DNA from: Pseudomonas syringae
Lineage (GTDB): Bacteria; Pseudomonadota; Gammaproteobacteria; Pseudomonadales; Pseudomonadaceae
Assembly: GCF_021606685.1 (NCBI RefSeq)
Contig: NZ_WKCB01000035.1
Coordinates: forward strand, 1 to 55,165
DNA: 55,165 nucleotides
Reading direction: 5' to 3'
Position 1 is the stretch's first letter. Each line of letters opens with the position of its first letter. The position numbers and the translations under genes are program-made. Of the stretch, positions 38,417-49,254 are shown one piece after another. The notes under the pieces are model-generated. The model did no database searches, was not told the origin of the DNA, and saw only the letters and a list, made by a program, of their open reading frames with translations.

Positions 38417-38699
38417 AAGCCTCAACTCGGGCCTTCAACTTCTGCCCTGGACGAAAGGTGACCACACGGCGAGCCGTGATCGGGATTTCTTCTCCCGTTT
38501 TTGGATTGCGGCCAGGCCGCTGGCGTTTGTCCCGCAGGTCAAAATTGCCGAAACCGGACAATTTGACCTGTTCGTTGTCTTCCAGAGCGTGTCTGATCTC
38601 TTCAAAAAAAAGCTCGACCAATTCCTTGGCCTCGCGCTTGTTCAGACCCAGCTCTTCGTACAGACGTTCCGCCATCTCAGCTTTCGTCAAAGCCCCCAT
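38397..38699 (-). CDS. ihfA: Integration host factor subunit alpha
   Basis: 100 residues of the HU/IHF fold: [40 protein letters not shown], and the DNA-binding arm [20 protein letters not shown] with Pro at the intercalating tip. With IhfB it bends DNA and supports recombination, transcription and lambda-type integration. It is 3 bases after pheT, as in most gamma-proteobacteria. Confidence 0.96.
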   Translation of the reverse strand: MGALTKAEMAERLYEELGLNKREAKELVELFFEEIRHALEDNEQVKLSGFGNFDLRDKRQRPGRNPKTGEEIPITARRVVTFRPGQKLKARVEAYAGTKS

Positions 38700-38702
38700 A
38701 CG

Positions 38703-41081
38703 TCACTTCCTTAACGTGGCGTTCAACCTTTGTTCGAGCGAGGTGAGGATATTTTGTGTCGTGGTATTCACCTCATCGTCATTAAGAGTGCGCGATGGAT
38801 GCTGCCAGGTCAAGCCAACTGCAAGGCTTTTTCTATGCGGATCAATGCCTTTACCCTGATAAACGTCAAATAGCCTGAGGTCTGTCAGCCATTCCCCTGC
38901 ATTTTCACGGATTACATCCAGAACGGCAGTGGCAGCGACGTCACGATCGGCAATCAGTGCCAAGTCACGACGCACTTCAGGGAAGCGCGACAACTCGCTG
39001 AATTTAGGCATCTTGCCCGAAGCGACTTCAGCCAGGACCAGCTCAAACACGAAGACCGGACGGTCAAGACCGAGGGTTTTCGACAGCTCCGGGTGGATCG
39101 CGCCGACGAAGCCCACCAGGCGACCTTCGCGCTCGATACGCGCGGTTTGGCCCGGGTGCAACGCAGGGTGGCTGCCGGGCACGAAGGTGAAGTCGTCCAG
39201 TGCGCCAGCGAAGCCCAGTACTGCTTCCACGTCGGCTTTGACGTCGAAGAAGTCCACTGCATCACGGCCCTGCGCCCAGCCTTCCGGCAGGCGGCTACCG
39301 CAGACCACACCAGCCAGCATCGGCTCTTGCTTGAGGCCATCCAGCTGACCGACAAAACGCAGGCCGCTTTCGAACATGCGCACGCGGTCTTGCTGACGGT
39401 TCAGGTTGTGGGACAGCGCTTTCACCAAACCTGGCCACAGAGACGAACGCATGGCCGCCATGTCGTTGGAGATAGGATTGGCCAACAGCAGCGGCTCGAC
39501 GCCCGGGTTGAATAGTTCGAACTGCTTGGGATCGATGAAGCTGTAGGTCACCGCTTCCTGGTAACCACGCGCAACCAGCAGGCGACGCAGCTCAGGCAGG
39601 TGCGCACGCGCCTCAGCCTTGGGTTGCGGTGCCAGGCGCGCTTGCGGGTAACGAACCGGCAAGCGGTTGTAGCCGTACAAGCGAGCCAATTCTTCGATCA
39701 GGTCGACTTCCAGGCTGATATCGAAGCGATGGCTTGGCACTTCAACTTGCCACTGCCCTTCCCCACCCGCAGAAATGCCGAGGCCCAGGGCTGACAACAA
39801 TTGCTCGATTTCTGCCGGCGCAATCACCAGGCCGAGCATTTGCTCAACGCTTTTGGCGCGCAAGGTAATCGGTGCAACCGACGGCAGGTACTGCTCGCTG
39901 ACGACTTCAGTGATCGGGCCAGCCTCGCCACCGGTGATTTCCAGCAGCAGGCCAGTGGCGCGCTCCATGGCTTCACGGGCGAGCTGCCAGTCCACACCAC
40001 GCTCGTAGCGATGCGATGCATCGGTGTGCAGGCCATAGGAACGGGCCTTGCCGGCGATAGCGATCTGGTCGAAGAACGCGCTTTCAAGGAACACGTCACG
40101 CGTGGTTGCGGACACGCCGCTGTGCTCGCCACCCATCACGCCGGCAATCGCCAGGGCGCGGGAGTGGTCGGCGATGACCAGGGTGTCGGCACGCAGGCTG
40201 ACTTCCTGGCCATCGAGCAGCACCAGCTTCTCGCCTGCTTCGGCCATACGCACGCGGATACCGCCATTGATTTCGGCGAGATCGAACGCGTGCAGCGGTT
40301 GGCCCAGCTCCAGCATCACGTAGTTGGTGATGTCGACAGCCGCGTCGATGCTGCGCACGTCGGCGCGACGCAGGCGCTCGACCATCCACAGCGGGGTCGG
40401 CTTGGACAGGTCTACGTGACGGATGACACGGCCCAGGTAACGTGGGCAAGCGTTTGGCGCGAGCACGTCGATAGAGCGCACTTCATCATGCACCGCCGGC
40501 ACAGTGGCAACCACTGGACGGGTGACGGGGGCGTTGTACAACGCGCCCACTTCACGGGCCAGGCCGGCCAGGGACAGGCAGTCGCCACGGTTCGGGGTCA
40601 GGTCGACCTCGATGCTGGCATCTTCGAGTTCCAGGTAGACACGGATGTCCTGACCCACGGGCGCGTCGGCCGGCAGTTCCATCAGGCCATCATTGCCTTC
40701 ACCCACCTGCAGCTCAGCCTGGGAGCACAGCATGCCGTTGGACTCAACGCCACGCAGCTTGGCCTTCTTGATCTTGAAGTCGCCCGGCAGCTCGGCGCCG
40801 ATCATGGCGAACGGAATCTTCAGGCCCGGGCGCACGTTTGGCGCTCCGCACACGACCTGGAAGGTTTCCGTACCACTACTGACCTGGCACACACGCAATT
40901 TGTCGGCGTCCGGGTGCTGCTCGGTGCTCAGCACCTCGCCCACCACTACACCGCTGAAAACACCGGCGGCCGGCGTAACGCTATCGACCTCAAGACCGGC
41001 CATCGACAGACGAGCAACCAGCTCGTCACGACCTACCTGCGGGCTAACCCAGCCACGCAGCCATTGTTCACTGAATTTCAT
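38703..41081 (-). CDS. pheT: Phenylalanyl-tRNA synthetase beta subunit
   Basis: 792 residues, the usual length. Domains in order: EMAP-type OB fold (about 40-150: VVVGEVLSTEQHPDADKLRV), B3/B4 editing domain, B5 and the catalytic-like core, and the C-terminal anticodon-recognising FDX-ACB domain (FPEVRRDLALIADRDV). It forms the alpha2-beta2 enzyme with PheS, 26 bases upstream. It is followed directly by ihfA. Confidence 0.97.
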   Translation of the reverse strand: MKFSEQWLRGWVSPQVGRDELVARLSMAGLEVDSVTPAAGVFSGVVVGEVLSTEQHPDADKLRVCQVSSGTETFQVVCGAPNVRPGLKIPFAMIGAELPGDFKIKKAKLRGVESNGMLCSQAELQVGEGNDGLMELPADAPVGQDIRVYLELEDASIEVDLTPNRGDCLSLAGLAREVGALYNAPVTRPVVATVPAVHDEVRSIDVLAPNACPRYLGRVIRHVDLSKPTPLWMVERLRRADVRSIDAAVDITNYVMLELGQPLHAFDLAEINGGIRVRMAEAGEKLVLLDGQEVSLRADTLVIADHSRALAIAGVMGGEHSGVSATTRDVFLESAFFDQIAIAGKARSYGLHTDASHRYERGVDWQLAREAMERATGLLLEITGGEAGPITEVVSEQYLPSVAPITLRAKSVEQMLGLVIAPAEIEQLLSALGLGISAGGEGQWQVEVPSHRFDISLEVDLIEELARLYGYNRLPVRYPQARLAPQPKAEARAHLPELRRLLVARGYQEAVTYSFIDPKQFELFNPGVEPLLLANPISNDMAAMRSSLWPGLVKALSHNLNRQQDRVRMFESGLRFVGQLDGLKQEPMLAGVVCGSRLPEGWAQGRDAVDFFDVKADVEAVLGFAGALDDFTFVPGSHPALHPGQTARIEREGRLVGFVGAIHPELSKTLGLDRPVFVFELVLAEVASGKMPKFSELSRFPEVRRDLALIADRDVAATAVLDVIRENAGEWLTDLRLFDVYQGKGIDPHRKSLAVGLTWQHPSRTLNDDEVNTTTQNILTSLEQRLNATLRK

Positions 41082-41107
41082 CCTGCTCTCCTAAAGATTC
41101 GTTACGA

Positions 41108-42178
<1,071 letters not shown>

Positions 42179-42233
42179 ATGACGTTTACCACCTTGGGCT
42201 GCAGGAGCAACCCAGGGTGACTGTCGGGGGTAC

Positions 42234-42590
42234 TTAAGCCAAGGTGGCTTTAGCTTTCTCGACAATCGCAGCAAACACCGCTTTATCGTTCACGGCCAGT
42301 TCAGCCAGAACCTTACGGTCGATTTCGATGGACGCTTTTTTCAGGCCAGCGATGAAACGGCTGTAGGACAGACCGTTAACACGTGCACCAGCGTTGATAC
42401 GAGCGATCCACAGAGCGCGGAACTGACGTTTTTTCTGACGACGGTCACGGTAGGCGTATTGGCCTGCCTTGATTACCGCTTGCTTGGCAACACGGAATAC
42501 GCGTGAACGCGCGCCGTAGTAGCCTTTAGCAAGTTTCAGAATTTTTTTGTGACGTTTACGGGCAATGACGCCACGCTTTACACGAGCCAT
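42234..42590 (-). CDS. rplT: Ribosomal protein L20
   Basis: 118 residues with the basic N-terminal helix of L20 ([20 protein letters not shown]) and the RNA-binding globular part ending KATLA. It assembles early into the 50S subunit. In E. coli L20 also represses the rpmI-rplT messenger; whether that holds here was not checked. It is 30 bases from rpmI. Confidence 0.97.
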   Translation of the reverse strand: MARVKRGVIARKRHKKILKLAKGYYGARSRVFRVAKQAVIKAGQYAYRDRRQKKRQFRALWIARINAGARVNGLSYSRFIAGLKKASIEIDRKVLAELAVNDKAVFAAIVEKAKATLA

Positions 42591-42620
42591 GAGTTACTTC
42601 CTCTAGTCTTGATCCAAAAA

Positions 42621-42815
42621 TTAACGAAGGCGCAGCATGCGCTCGACTTTTGCCACGTCAGACGGATGCAGCAAGCTGCTACCGCGCAGTTGACGCTTAC
42701 GCTTGGTCGACATTTTGGTCAGGATGTGGCTCTTGAAAGCGTGCTTGTGCTTGATACCGTTAGCAGTTTTCAGAAACCGCTTAGCAGCACCACTTTTAGT
42801 CTTCATCTTTGGCAT
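42621..42815 (-). CDS. rpmI: Ribosomal protein L35
   Basis: 64 residues: [20 protein letters not shown] with a basic middle and [13 protein letters not shown] at the end, standard for L35. It sits between infC and rplT. Confidence 0.97.
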   Translation of the reverse strand: MPKMKTKSGAAKRFLKTANGIKHKHAFKSHILTKMSTKRKRQLRGSSLLHPSDVAKVERMLRLR

Positions 42816-42875
42816 GTTCGGATACTCCGCATTCAGTTGATAAACATAATCAGAAGGCCTGCCGTGCCCTGTTGA

Positions 42876-43427
42876 TTACTTCTTCTTTTTCGGGGCGATG
42901 ACCATGATCAGCTGGCGTCCTTCCATCTTAGGATGCTGTTCGACCGAACCGTACTCGAGCAGGTCAGCTTCAACCCGCTTGAGGAGTTCCATCCCCAGCT
43001 CCTGGTGGGCCATCTCACGGCCGCGGAATCGCAAGGATACCTTGGCCCTGTCCCCATCACTCAGGAAACGTACCAGGTTGCGCAGTTTTACCTGGTAATC
43101 CCCTTCCTCCGTCCCTGGACGAAACTTGATTTCTTTTACTTGAATCTGCTTCTGGTTCTTCTTCGCTGCGGCAACCTGCTTCTTCTTCTCGAAGATCGAC
43201 TTGCCGTAGTCCATCACCCGGCAAACGGGTGGGATTGCATCGGCGGAAATTTCCACCAGGTCCAATTTGGACTCTTCAGCAATACGAAGCGCTTCATCAA
43301 TCGAGACGATGCCAATCTGCTCGCCGTCAGCGCCAATTAACCGAACCTCGCGTGCCGAGATATTCTCGTTGATCGGGGCTTTCGGTGCAGCTCGTTTATC
43401 TTGTCTCATTTCACGCTTAATAATAAT
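42876..43427 (-). CDS. infC: Translation initiation factor IF-3, AUU start
   Basis: IF-3 prevents premature subunit joining and checks the start codon. IF3-N ([20 protein letters not shown]), linker helix of Lys/Gln, and IF3-C ([20 protein letters not shown]) are all present. The first ATG (43409) has no ribosome site. Upstream in frame come three ATT codons, 43427-43419, after GGAG. Starting at the first ATT gives 183 residues, the length I recall for Pseudomonas IF-3, and overlaps the thrS stop. The rare AUU start is what lets IF-3 repress its own translation in E. coli. Which ATT is used is uncertain. Confidence 0.9.
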   Translation of the reverse strand: MIIKREMRQDKRAAPKAPINENISAREVRLIGADGEQIGIVSIDEALRIAEESKLDLVEISADAIPPVCRVMDYGKSIFEKKKQVAAAKKNQKQIQVKEIKFRPGTEEGDYQVKLRNLVRFLSDGDRAKVSLRFRGREMAHQELGMELLKRVEADLLEYGSVEQHPKMEGRQLIMVIAPKKKK

Positions 43428-45349
43428 TACTCCGAATCTGGGCGACCACGCCGGGAAACCGCTTGCGCGAGGAACTCAGCGAACTGGGCGACGGGCATCG
43501 AGCCCAGGTCAGCACCTTCACGAGTACGCACAGCGACAGTCTGCATCTCGACTTCCCGATCTCCGATAACCAAAAGATAGGGAACCTTGAGCAAAGTATG
43601 CTCGCGGATTTTAAAGCCGATCTTTTCATTTCTCAAGTCGGACTTGGCACGAAATCCGCTTTCGTTGAGAGTTTTTTCAACTTCAGCGGCAAAATCGGCC
43701 TGTTTATCAGTGATATTCATGATCACTGCCTGGGTCGGAGCCAGCCACGCAGGGAATGCACCCTCGTAGTGCTCGATCAGGATCCCGACGAACCGTTCGA
43801 ACGAGCCGAGGATCGCCCGGTGCAGCATAACCGGGTGTTTACGGCTGTTGTCTTCGGAGACGTATTCGGCTCCCAGACGGATCGGCAGGTTAAAATCGAG
43901 CTGCAAGGTACCACATTGCCAGACACGGCCAAGGCAATCTTTCAGCGAGAATTCGATTTTAGGCCCGTAGAAGGCGCCCTCACCCGGCTGCAGATCGTAC
44001 GCAAGCCCCGCGCTGTCTAGCGCAGCGGCCAGTGCCGCCTCGGCGCGATCCCACAGCTCGTCGGAACCAACGCGTTTTTCCGGACGAGTGGACAGCTTCA
44101 TTTCGACTTCGGTAAAGCCGAAATCGCGGTAAACGTCCATGGTCAGCTTGATGAACGCGGCAGACTCGGCCTGCATCTGCTCTTCGGTGCAGAAGATATG
44201 GGCGTCGTCCTGAGTGAAGCCGCGCACACGCATGATGCCGTGCAGCGCACCCGAGGGCTCGTTACGGTGGCAAGCACCGAACTCGGCCAGGCGCATCGGC
44301 AACTCGCGGTAGCTTTTCAGGCCCTGATTGAACACCTGCACGTGGCACGGGCAGTTCATCGGCTTGATCGCGTAGTCGCGGTTTTCCGACTGCGTGGTGA
44401 ACATGTTGTCGGCATAGTTGGCCCAGTGCCCGGATTTCTCCCACAGGCTGCGGTCAACCACCTGCGGAGTTTTGATCTCCAGGTAGCCGTTGTCGCGCTG
44501 AACCTTGCGCATGTACTGCTCGAGCACCTGGTACAGGGTCCAGCCGTTCGGGTGCCAGAACACCATGCCCGGCGCTTCTTCCTGAAGGTGGAACAGGTTC
44601 AGGCGTTTGCCGATCTTGCGATGATCGCGCTTTTCGGCTTCTTCGATGCGCTGGATGTAGGCCGCCAGTTGCTTCTTGTCAGCCCAGGCAGTGCCGTAGA
44701 TCCGCTGCAGTTGCTCGTTCTTCGCATCGCCGCGCCAGTAGGCACCGGACAGCTTGGTCAGCTTGAACGACTTGAGGAAGCGCGTGTTGGGCACGTGCGG
44801 GCCACGGCACATGTCGACGTATTCTTCGTGGTAGTACAGGCCCATGGCCTGCTCGTCCGGCATGTCTTCTACCAAACGCAGCTTGTAGTCTTCGCCACGG
44901 GCAGTGAACACGTCGATCACTTCAGCGCGCGGCGTGACTTTCTTGATCACGTCGTAATCTTTCTCGATCAACGCATGCATGCGCTGCTCGATGGCGGCCA
45001 GGTCGTCGGGAGTGAAAGGACGCTCATAGGCGATGTCGTAATAGAAGCCTTCGTCGATGACCGGGCCGATGACCATTTTCGCGGTTGGGTACAGCTGCTT
45101 GACCGCATGGCCAATCAGGTGGGCGCAAGAGTGGCGAATGATCTCCAGCCCCTCTTGATCCTTGGGCGTGATGATTTGCAGGCTGGCATCGGCGGTGATC
45201 AGGTCGCTGGCGTCGACCAGCTTGCCGTCGACCTTGCCGGCCACGGTGGCCTTGGCCAGACCTGCACCAATGGATGCGGCGACCTCGGCTACGGAAACCG
45301 AATGATCGAAGGAACGTTGACTGCCGTCGGGAAGAGTAATAGTTGGCAT
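43427..45349 (-). CDS. thrS: Threonyl-tRNA synthetase
   Basis: 640 residues. TGS domain ([20 protein letters not shown]), SAD editing domain with [10 protein letters not shown] and the Cys/His set, and a class II core with zinc ligands ([30 protein letters not shown]). The anticodon-binding domain ends the protein. ATG at 45349 has AGGAGG 5 bases before it; the longer frame upstream would translate the regulatory leader. The leader holds a tRNA-like hairpin (45369-45389). Confidence 0.97.
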   Translation of the reverse strand: MPTITLPDGSQRSFDHSVSVAEVAASIGAGLAKATVAGKVDGKLVDASDLITADASLQIITPKDQEGLEIIRHSCAHLIGHAVKQLYPTAKMVIGPVIDEGFYYDIAYERPFTPDDLAAIEQRMHALIEKDYDVIKKVTPRAEVIDVFTARGEDYKLRLVEDMPDEQAMGLYYHEEYVDMCRGPHVPNTRFLKSFKLTKLSGAYWRGDAKNEQLQRIYGTAWADKKQLAAYIQRIEEAEKRDHRKIGKRLNLFHLQEEAPGMVFWHPNGWTLYQVLEQYMRKVQRDNGYLEIKTPQVVDRSLWEKSGHWANYADNMFTTQSENRDYAIKPMNCPCHVQVFNQGLKSYRELPMRLAEFGACHRNEPSGALHGIMRVRGFTQDDAHIFCTEEQMQAESAAFIKLTMDVYRDFGFTEVEMKLSTRPEKRVGSDELWDRAEAALAAALDSAGLAYDLQPGEGAFYGPKIEFSLKDCLGRVWQCGTLQLDFNLPIRLGAEYVSEDNSRKHPVMLHRAILGSFERFVGILIEHYEGAFPAWLAPTQAVIMNITDKQADFAAEVEKTLNESGFRAKSDLRNEKIGFKIREHTLLKVPYLLVIGDREVEMQTVAVRTREGADLGSMPVAQFAEFLAQAVSRRGRPDSE

Positions 45350-45368
45350 GGCGCCTCCTCTCCTAGTG

Positions 45369-45389
45369 GTGACCCCTACCAAAGGTCAC
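45369..45389 (-). promoter_or_regulatory. thrS leader hairpin imitating the tRNA-Thr anticodon arm
   Basis: On the mRNA strand GTGACCT pairs with GGGTCAC (seven pairs, the last a U-G), closing a 7-base loop TTGGTAG. Laid over a tRNA anticodon loop this gives U33, anticodon GGU, and A37, i.e. tRNA-Thr(GGU). It ends about 10 bases before the Shine-Dalgarno. In E. coli, ThrRS binds a similar anticodon-like hairpin in its own leader and blocks ribosome entry; the same feedback is inferred. Confidence 0.7.
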
Positions 45390-45716
45390 GTGGGTTGGGA
45401 TGAGCCAGTACAAGATCCAACACCAGGCCGTTCAGTGATGAACGCCTGCCTTACAGCGGCAGGAGCCTTTCGGCCAACCGATAATCGAACCAGAGTGACT
45501 GGAGTGAGCTAAAAAGAAACATGGCAAGGCGGCAATTGGCGCGCCTGGAATTGGCCAAGCGCAAGATGCTAGCACAGATGAACGGTCATCGCGGCGTCGC
45601 TGTCTTGCGCAAAGACAAATTCCGGCCTTTATAGCTGCAAAAGTGAACTTGAGCTGTACGCCATGCATCAAACCCCCTGAGAATCGCCGTTCGTCCTCGA
45701 CCCAAAGGAGCATCCC
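45390..45716. other. Divergent region between thrS and a small periplasmic gene
   Basis: About 330 bases that should contain the thrS promoter (minus) and the promoter of the gene at 45717 (plus). I found no further gene, RNA or convincing promoter boxes. A minus-strand open frame crosses it but has no start signal and overlaps the plus-strand gene. Confidence 0.45.
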
Positions 45717-46031
45717 ATGATGCGTTTTACTTCGACCCTCGCTCTCGCCGCTACCCTGAGCCTCCTTTCCCTCGGCGCGCAGGCTGCAGCCCCGTCCAAC
45801 TGGCCAGCCGGTGCCCGTGACAGCTTCGTCAGCGACTGCAGTGCAGCTGCCAGCCAGAACGTGGACGCCAAAACTGCCAAAGCCCATTGCGAATGTGGCG
45901 CGGACAAGATCAACGCAGAACTGACCACTGCCGAGATCAAGGAACTCATGACCAATCCGAACGCCAGCGCGCCACTTAAAAACAAAGCGGTCGCGGCTAT
46001 TTCGTCTTGCAAAGTCGTGAAGAAAAAGTAA
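45717..46031 (+). CDS. Small periplasmic protein with paired cysteines, unknown
   Basis: 104 residues; signal peptide about 1-24 (MMRFTSTLALAATLSLLSLG...AQA). The mature part has four Cys (DC, CEC, SC) in a helical arrangement, with a C-terminal KKK. AAGGAG lies 6 bases before the first of two ATG codons. I know similar conserved hypotheticals in Pseudomonas but no function. A hairpin at 46143-46165 may end the transcript. Confidence 0.75.
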   Translation: MMRFTSTLALAATLSLLSLGAQAAAPSNWPAGARDSFVSDCSAAASQNVDAKTAKAHCECGADKINAELTTAEIKELMTNPNASAPLKNKAVAAISSCKVVKKK

Positions 46032-46142
46032 GAACGCCGACAGATCTGACGGTCGTTTTGCTGGAAAAACAGCCTGAAAATTGCCATTTCTCACAAATTA
46101 CGCAGCTTTTACGGCTTTTTTTACCAGCTGATATTTCGAGCC

Positions 46143-46165
46143 AAAGCCCCGTAGATCGGGGCTTT
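46143..46165 (+). terminator. Weak terminator hairpin
   Basis: AAAGCCCC, a 7-base loop and GGGGCTTT, about 110 bases after the small periplasmic gene. The T run is short, so termination may be partial. It also separates this gene from the cold-shock leader. Confidence 0.5.
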
Positions 46166-46230
46166 CAGCCGAACCAGGCACTAAACGCAACGCTATTGAT
46201 TAGCAAACAGTGCCTTGGGGGGGCTCCCAA

Positions 46231-46320
46231 GTCGAACATTTCGACTATGATAGCCCGGTGTGCCCAGTTGGCCTGAGCAGCACAGCACTACTGAAAATAT
46301 ATGTTTCTTGGAGATACACC
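46231..46320 (+). promoter_or_regulatory. Leader region of the cold-shock gene
   Basis: Contains the inverted repeat GTCGAACATTTCGAC (46231-46245) directly followed by a -10-like TATGAT (46246-46251), but no good -35. The TTGGAG ribosome site precedes the ATG at 46321. A structured leader would be usual for a csp gene; I could not define its 5' end. Confidence 0.4.
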
Positions 46321-46533
46321 ATGTCTAATCGCCAAACCGGCACCGTTAAATGGTTCAACGATGAAAAAGGCTTCGGCTTCATCACTCCTCAAGGTGGCGG
46401 TGACGACCTGTTCGTACACTTCAAAGCTATCGAAAGCGACGGTTTCAAAAGCCTGAAAGAAGGCCAAACCGTTTCCTTCGTGGCTGAGAAAGGCCAAAAG
46501 GGTATGCAAGCTGCACAGGTTCGCGGCGAGTAA
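46321..46533 (+). CDS. Cold-shock domain protein
   Basis: 70 residues, a single [23 protein letters not shown] (RNP1) and [10 protein letters not shown] (RNP2). Acts as an RNA chaperone and antiterminator. Its family in Pseudomonas includes CapA/CapB and CspD types; I cannot tell which this is. A strong terminator follows 22 bases after the stop. Confidence 0.95.
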   Translation: MSNRQTGTVKWFNDEKGFGFITPQGGGDDLFVHFKAIESDGFKSLKEGQTVSFVAEKGQKGMQAAQVRGE

Positions 46534-46548
46534 TTCTCCGCTGAGCTA

Positions 46549-46580
46549 AAAAAAACCCCGTCCATGTGACGGGGTTTTTT
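46549..46580. terminator. Bidirectional Rho-independent terminator
   Basis: CCCCGTC, loop CATGT, GACGGGG (46556-46574), with A residues before and TTTTTT after. It ends the cold-shock gene and, from the other side, the I78-inhibitor gene. Confidence 0.9.
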
Positions 46581-46607
46581 ATGCGCGCTACAAAAGCTCG
46601 GCGACGA

Positions 46608-46928
46608 TCAGCCGCAGTTGACCCGTGTGATCACCAGGTTGTCATCGGTGTTCAGGTTCAGGCGATCAGAGCGGTATTCCAGGGTAATCATATCGTTGGG
46701 CTTGAGGATTCGTGCGTTCTGCGCACCCGCACGCGTACGGGCCTGCTCCAGCAACTGGGGCGAGGCTTTCTGGCCGATTGTGAATTCGGCGGCCTTCGAC
46801 TCACAGCGGCTATGACCAGTGTCGGCCACGGCGGCGTCTTTGGCTGGCTCAGAGGCACCCGGGGTGCTGCAACCCGCCAACGCGAGTGCTGCCAACAAGG
46901 TACCGAATGATGCGAGCTTCCAAGGCAT
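46608..46928 (-). CDS. Lipoprotein protease inhibitor, I78 family
   Basis: 106 residues. Lipoprotein signal with lipobox LAGC at about 17-20. The mature domain RCESKAAEFTIGQKASPQLL, ARTRAGAQNARILKPNDMIT and LEYRSDRLNLNTDDNLVITR, ending NCG, is the peptidase-inhibitor I78 fold. Its loop would block subtilisin-like proteases; probably protects the periplasm. The two Cys should pair. Confidence 0.85.
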   Translation of the reverse strand: MPWKLASFGTLLAALALAGCSTPGASEPAKDAAVADTGHSRCESKAAEFTIGQKASPQLLEQARTRAGAQNARILKPNDMITLEYRSDRLNLNTDDNLVITRVNCG

Positions 46929-47072
46929 GAAGCCTCCTATGATAAAAAATGGACAGAGATCGTGCGACAGCGATGGAGCGGATTGGTTTCAAGACGTAAA
47001 CCGCCGCGTGGCAAGTCTGCCTGACTCTCGGCGGGCATTCGCCCGGTCAATCGTGACCAGATATGAACGCGC

Positions 47073-47381
47073 TCAGTAAACGTCAATGTAATCAAATGGC
47101 GGCTTTGGCCAGTTCTGCTTCAGTGCGTTGAAAATCTGCATGACCCAGACTTCATCACTGGCGGCTACGTTTCCTACATAACCCGAGCCTTTGGCCCACG
47201 TCTCGAGACGAAACAGCAGCCCTTCTATATCTACACCCCCCACTGCTGCGTCGCAGGAGATATAGGCGATTCCGCCCTTGGTTACACGCAGTTGGGTGTG
47301 TTCGTCGTCACTGGCACTGGCAATCAATTGGCGCACGGCCGCCAGGGTCAGGCTCTCGGGGTTGTTCAAGTCGATCTGCAC
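47073..47381 (-). CDS. Conserved small protein, unknown, GTG start
   Basis: 102 residues: QIDLNNPESLTLAAVRQLIA, SDDEHTQLRVTKGGIAYISC, and KQNWPKPPFDYIDVY at the end. No signal or membrane segment. The start is GTG at 47381 with GGGGA 8 bases upstream. I recognise no family function. Confidence 0.7.
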   Translation of the reverse strand: MQIDLNNPESLTLAAVRQLIASASDDEHTQLRVTKGGIAYISCDAAVGGVDIEGLLFRLETWAKGSGYVGNVAASDEVWVMQIFNALKQNWPKPPFDYIDVY

Positions 47382-47536
47382 GCGGTGGTCCCCGGCAATT
47401 AAACAGGCAGACAGTGTCGCACAGCACCTGCTTCATGCCTAAGTAGCAGTGCCAAACGCCGCGCAAAATGCTTAACTGCGCTCGTTAGAACCGCATTCCA
47501 GCGCATTGCCCAGTATTTTCAGCCCGTGAGACACCC

Positions 47537-47749
47537 ATGACCACCGTAACGCTCCAAGCCGACATCAAAGCCAAGTGGCCCCAAGGGCAAAGCTCCTACA
47601 GCCCCGGAAGCCCTGAAGAGTTGGCGATCATCGGTATCGACCTGCTAGTGAAGGAACTGGGCACCCAAGCGGCACAAGCGTTCATCGGGCAGGTATTCGA
47701 AAAATACCCGGCCGATCATCCGGGGGCACAAGACCCCGGACGCGATTAA
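47537..47749 (+). CDS. Conserved small protein, unknown
   Basis: 70 residues: MTTVTLQADIKAKWPQGQSS, then GSPEELAIIGIDLLVKELGT and an acidic/Pro-rich end. It stands alone, converging with the nucleoside hydrolase gene. Coding is supported by composition and by a compact start region, but no ribosome site is strong. Confidence 0.55.
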   Translation: MTTVTLQADIKAKWPQGQSSYSPGSPEELAIIGIDLLVKELGTQAAQAFIGQVFEKYPADHPGAQDPGRD

Positions 47750-47782
47750 GAACCGGCCGGCGAACGCCAACCGGCAAGCATT

Positions 47783-48823
47783 TTACTTCAAGCGTGCCAG
47801 GCGCTCGGTCAGCAGATCGAAAAAGCCCTGGGCGTCGCCGTTCTCAACCCAGAAGGCATTCTTAGGTTGTTTCAGGCCATCGTACCAATCGACGATGGTC
47901 TGGCCGAAAGTCGGGCCCTCGCGGCTGTCTACCACCACGTTGACCTCACGACCACTGAACAGCGAAGGCTTGAGCAGGTAAGCAACAACGGTGGCGTCGT
48001 GCACCGGGCCGCCCGGAATGCCGTAGTGCTCCATATCACCCTTGACGTATTCATTGAGAATATCGCCGACGACCTTGCTCGCGTTGTTCTTGATGTCGGC
48101 AATCTGCTTCAAGCGCGCTTCGCTGGTCAGGACCTTGTGGGTCACGTCCAACGGCAGGTAGGTCAGCTTGACGCCACTCTTGAGCACGATCTCTGCCGCG
48201 ATCGGGTCCGCGAACAGGTTGAACTCAGCCACTGGCGTGATATTGCCGCCATTGAAGTGCGCGCCGCCCATCACCACCACTTCCTTGATGCCCTGGGTGA
48301 TTTCCGGTGCCTGGGTCAGCGCCAGCGCCAGGTTGGTCTGCGGGCCGAGCATGGCAATAGTGATGCTGTGAGGCTTGGCGGTGCTCAAGGTGTTGACCAG
48401 GTAGTCCACGGCATTACCGTCTGCCAGGCCCTGTTTCGGCTCGTGCACCGTAACGCCGGAAATGCCCTCCTTGCCATGGATGTTCTCGGCATAGATCGGC
48501 GTGCGCAGCATTGGCTTAGGCGCACCGGCATACACCGGAATGTCCTCGCGCCCCGCCCACTCGCGGGCCAGGCGTGCATTGCGGGAGGTTTTGTCGAGGC
48601 GCACGTTGCCGGCGACAGTGGTCAGCGCACGGATATTCAACTCTTCCGGCGAGGCCATGGCGAACAGCAAGGCCACCACATCGTCGGCCCCGGGATCGGT
48701 GTCGATGATCAGGTCGATTTTTTCCGCCGCGTGGGCGCTTGCAGCAGTGAGTGCAGACAAAAGCAGAACACTCCGAAACAGGTTTTGCAGGGTTGGAAGA
48801 CTACGTTGCATCAAACGGTGCAT
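47783..48823 (-). CDS. Periplasmic nucleoside hydrolase
   Basis: 346 residues. Signal peptide about 1-33 (VLLLSALTAASAHA). Calcium and ribose-binding motif DTDPGADDVVALL, then MLGPQTNLALALTQAPEI, VVMGGAHFNGGNITPVAEFN and the late His of VHDATVVAY. Hydrolyses the N-glycosidic bond of nucleosides to give ribose and base. ATG at 48823 has AAGGAG upstream and starts the signal; the longer frame overlaps rbsD. It is the last gene of the rbs operon, so ribose released in the periplasm would go straight to RbsB. Confidence 0.92.
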   Translation of the reverse strand: MHRLMQRSLPTLQNLFRSVLLLSALTAASAHAAEKIDLIIDTDPGADDVVALLFAMASPEELNIRALTTVAGNVRLDKTSRNARLAREWAGREDIPVYAGAPKPMLRTPIYAENIHGKEGISGVTVHEPKQGLADGNAVDYLVNTLSTAKPHSITIAMLGPQTNLALALTQAPEITQGIKEVVVMGGAHFNGGNITPVAEFNLFADPIAAEIVLKSGVKLTYLPLDVTHKVLTSEARLKQIADIKNNASKVVGDILNEYVKGDMEHYGIPGGPVHDATVVAYLLKPSLFSGREVNVVVDSREGPTFGQTIVDWYDGLKQPKNAFWVENGDAQGFFDLLTERLARLK

Positions 48824-48849
48824 AAAACACTCCTTGTCGTTGGGACACT

Positions 48850-49254
48850 TTAGAAGGTTACGCCGGACACCAGCGCGATATTGCAATATGGCTGGCATTC
48901 GCCCGTGCGCACCACGGCGCGCGCCGTGCGGCTGAGCTGCTTGAATGCTTCATGGCTGACCAGGCGGCGCTCACCCAGCGCCGCCTGCTCTGTGAGCGTA
49001 TTGAGTTCGCTCAGGGCGGGCGGCTGCTTGAGCAGGATCTCTTCGGCCAGCACATGGCTTTCGACCTGCATTTCGCTGAGCACAATGCGCAGGGTGCTGA
49101 TGAAATCCGGAATGCCCTGGGTCAATGCCAAGTCGATCAGCTCGACGCCCGGCGGGACCGGCAAACCCGCGTCGCCGATCACCAGAATGTCACCGTGGCC
49201 CAGGGAAGCGATCACGCGCGACAGGGCGATATTGAGCAATGGGGTCTTTTTCAT
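48850..49254 (-). CDS. rbsD: D-ribose pyranase
   Basis: 134 residues: [20 protein letters not shown] (catalytic His20), [20 protein letters not shown] and [14 protein letters not shown]. Interconverts beta-pyran and beta-furan ribose so RbsK can act. Overlaps rbsK by 4 bases. Confidence 0.95.
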   Translation of the reverse strand: MKKTPLLNIALSRVIASLGHGDILVIGDAGLPVPPGVELIDLALTQGIPDFISTLRIVLSEMQVESHVLAEEILLKQPPALSELNTLTEQAALGERRLVSHEAFKQLSRTARAVVRTGECQPYCNIALVSGVTF

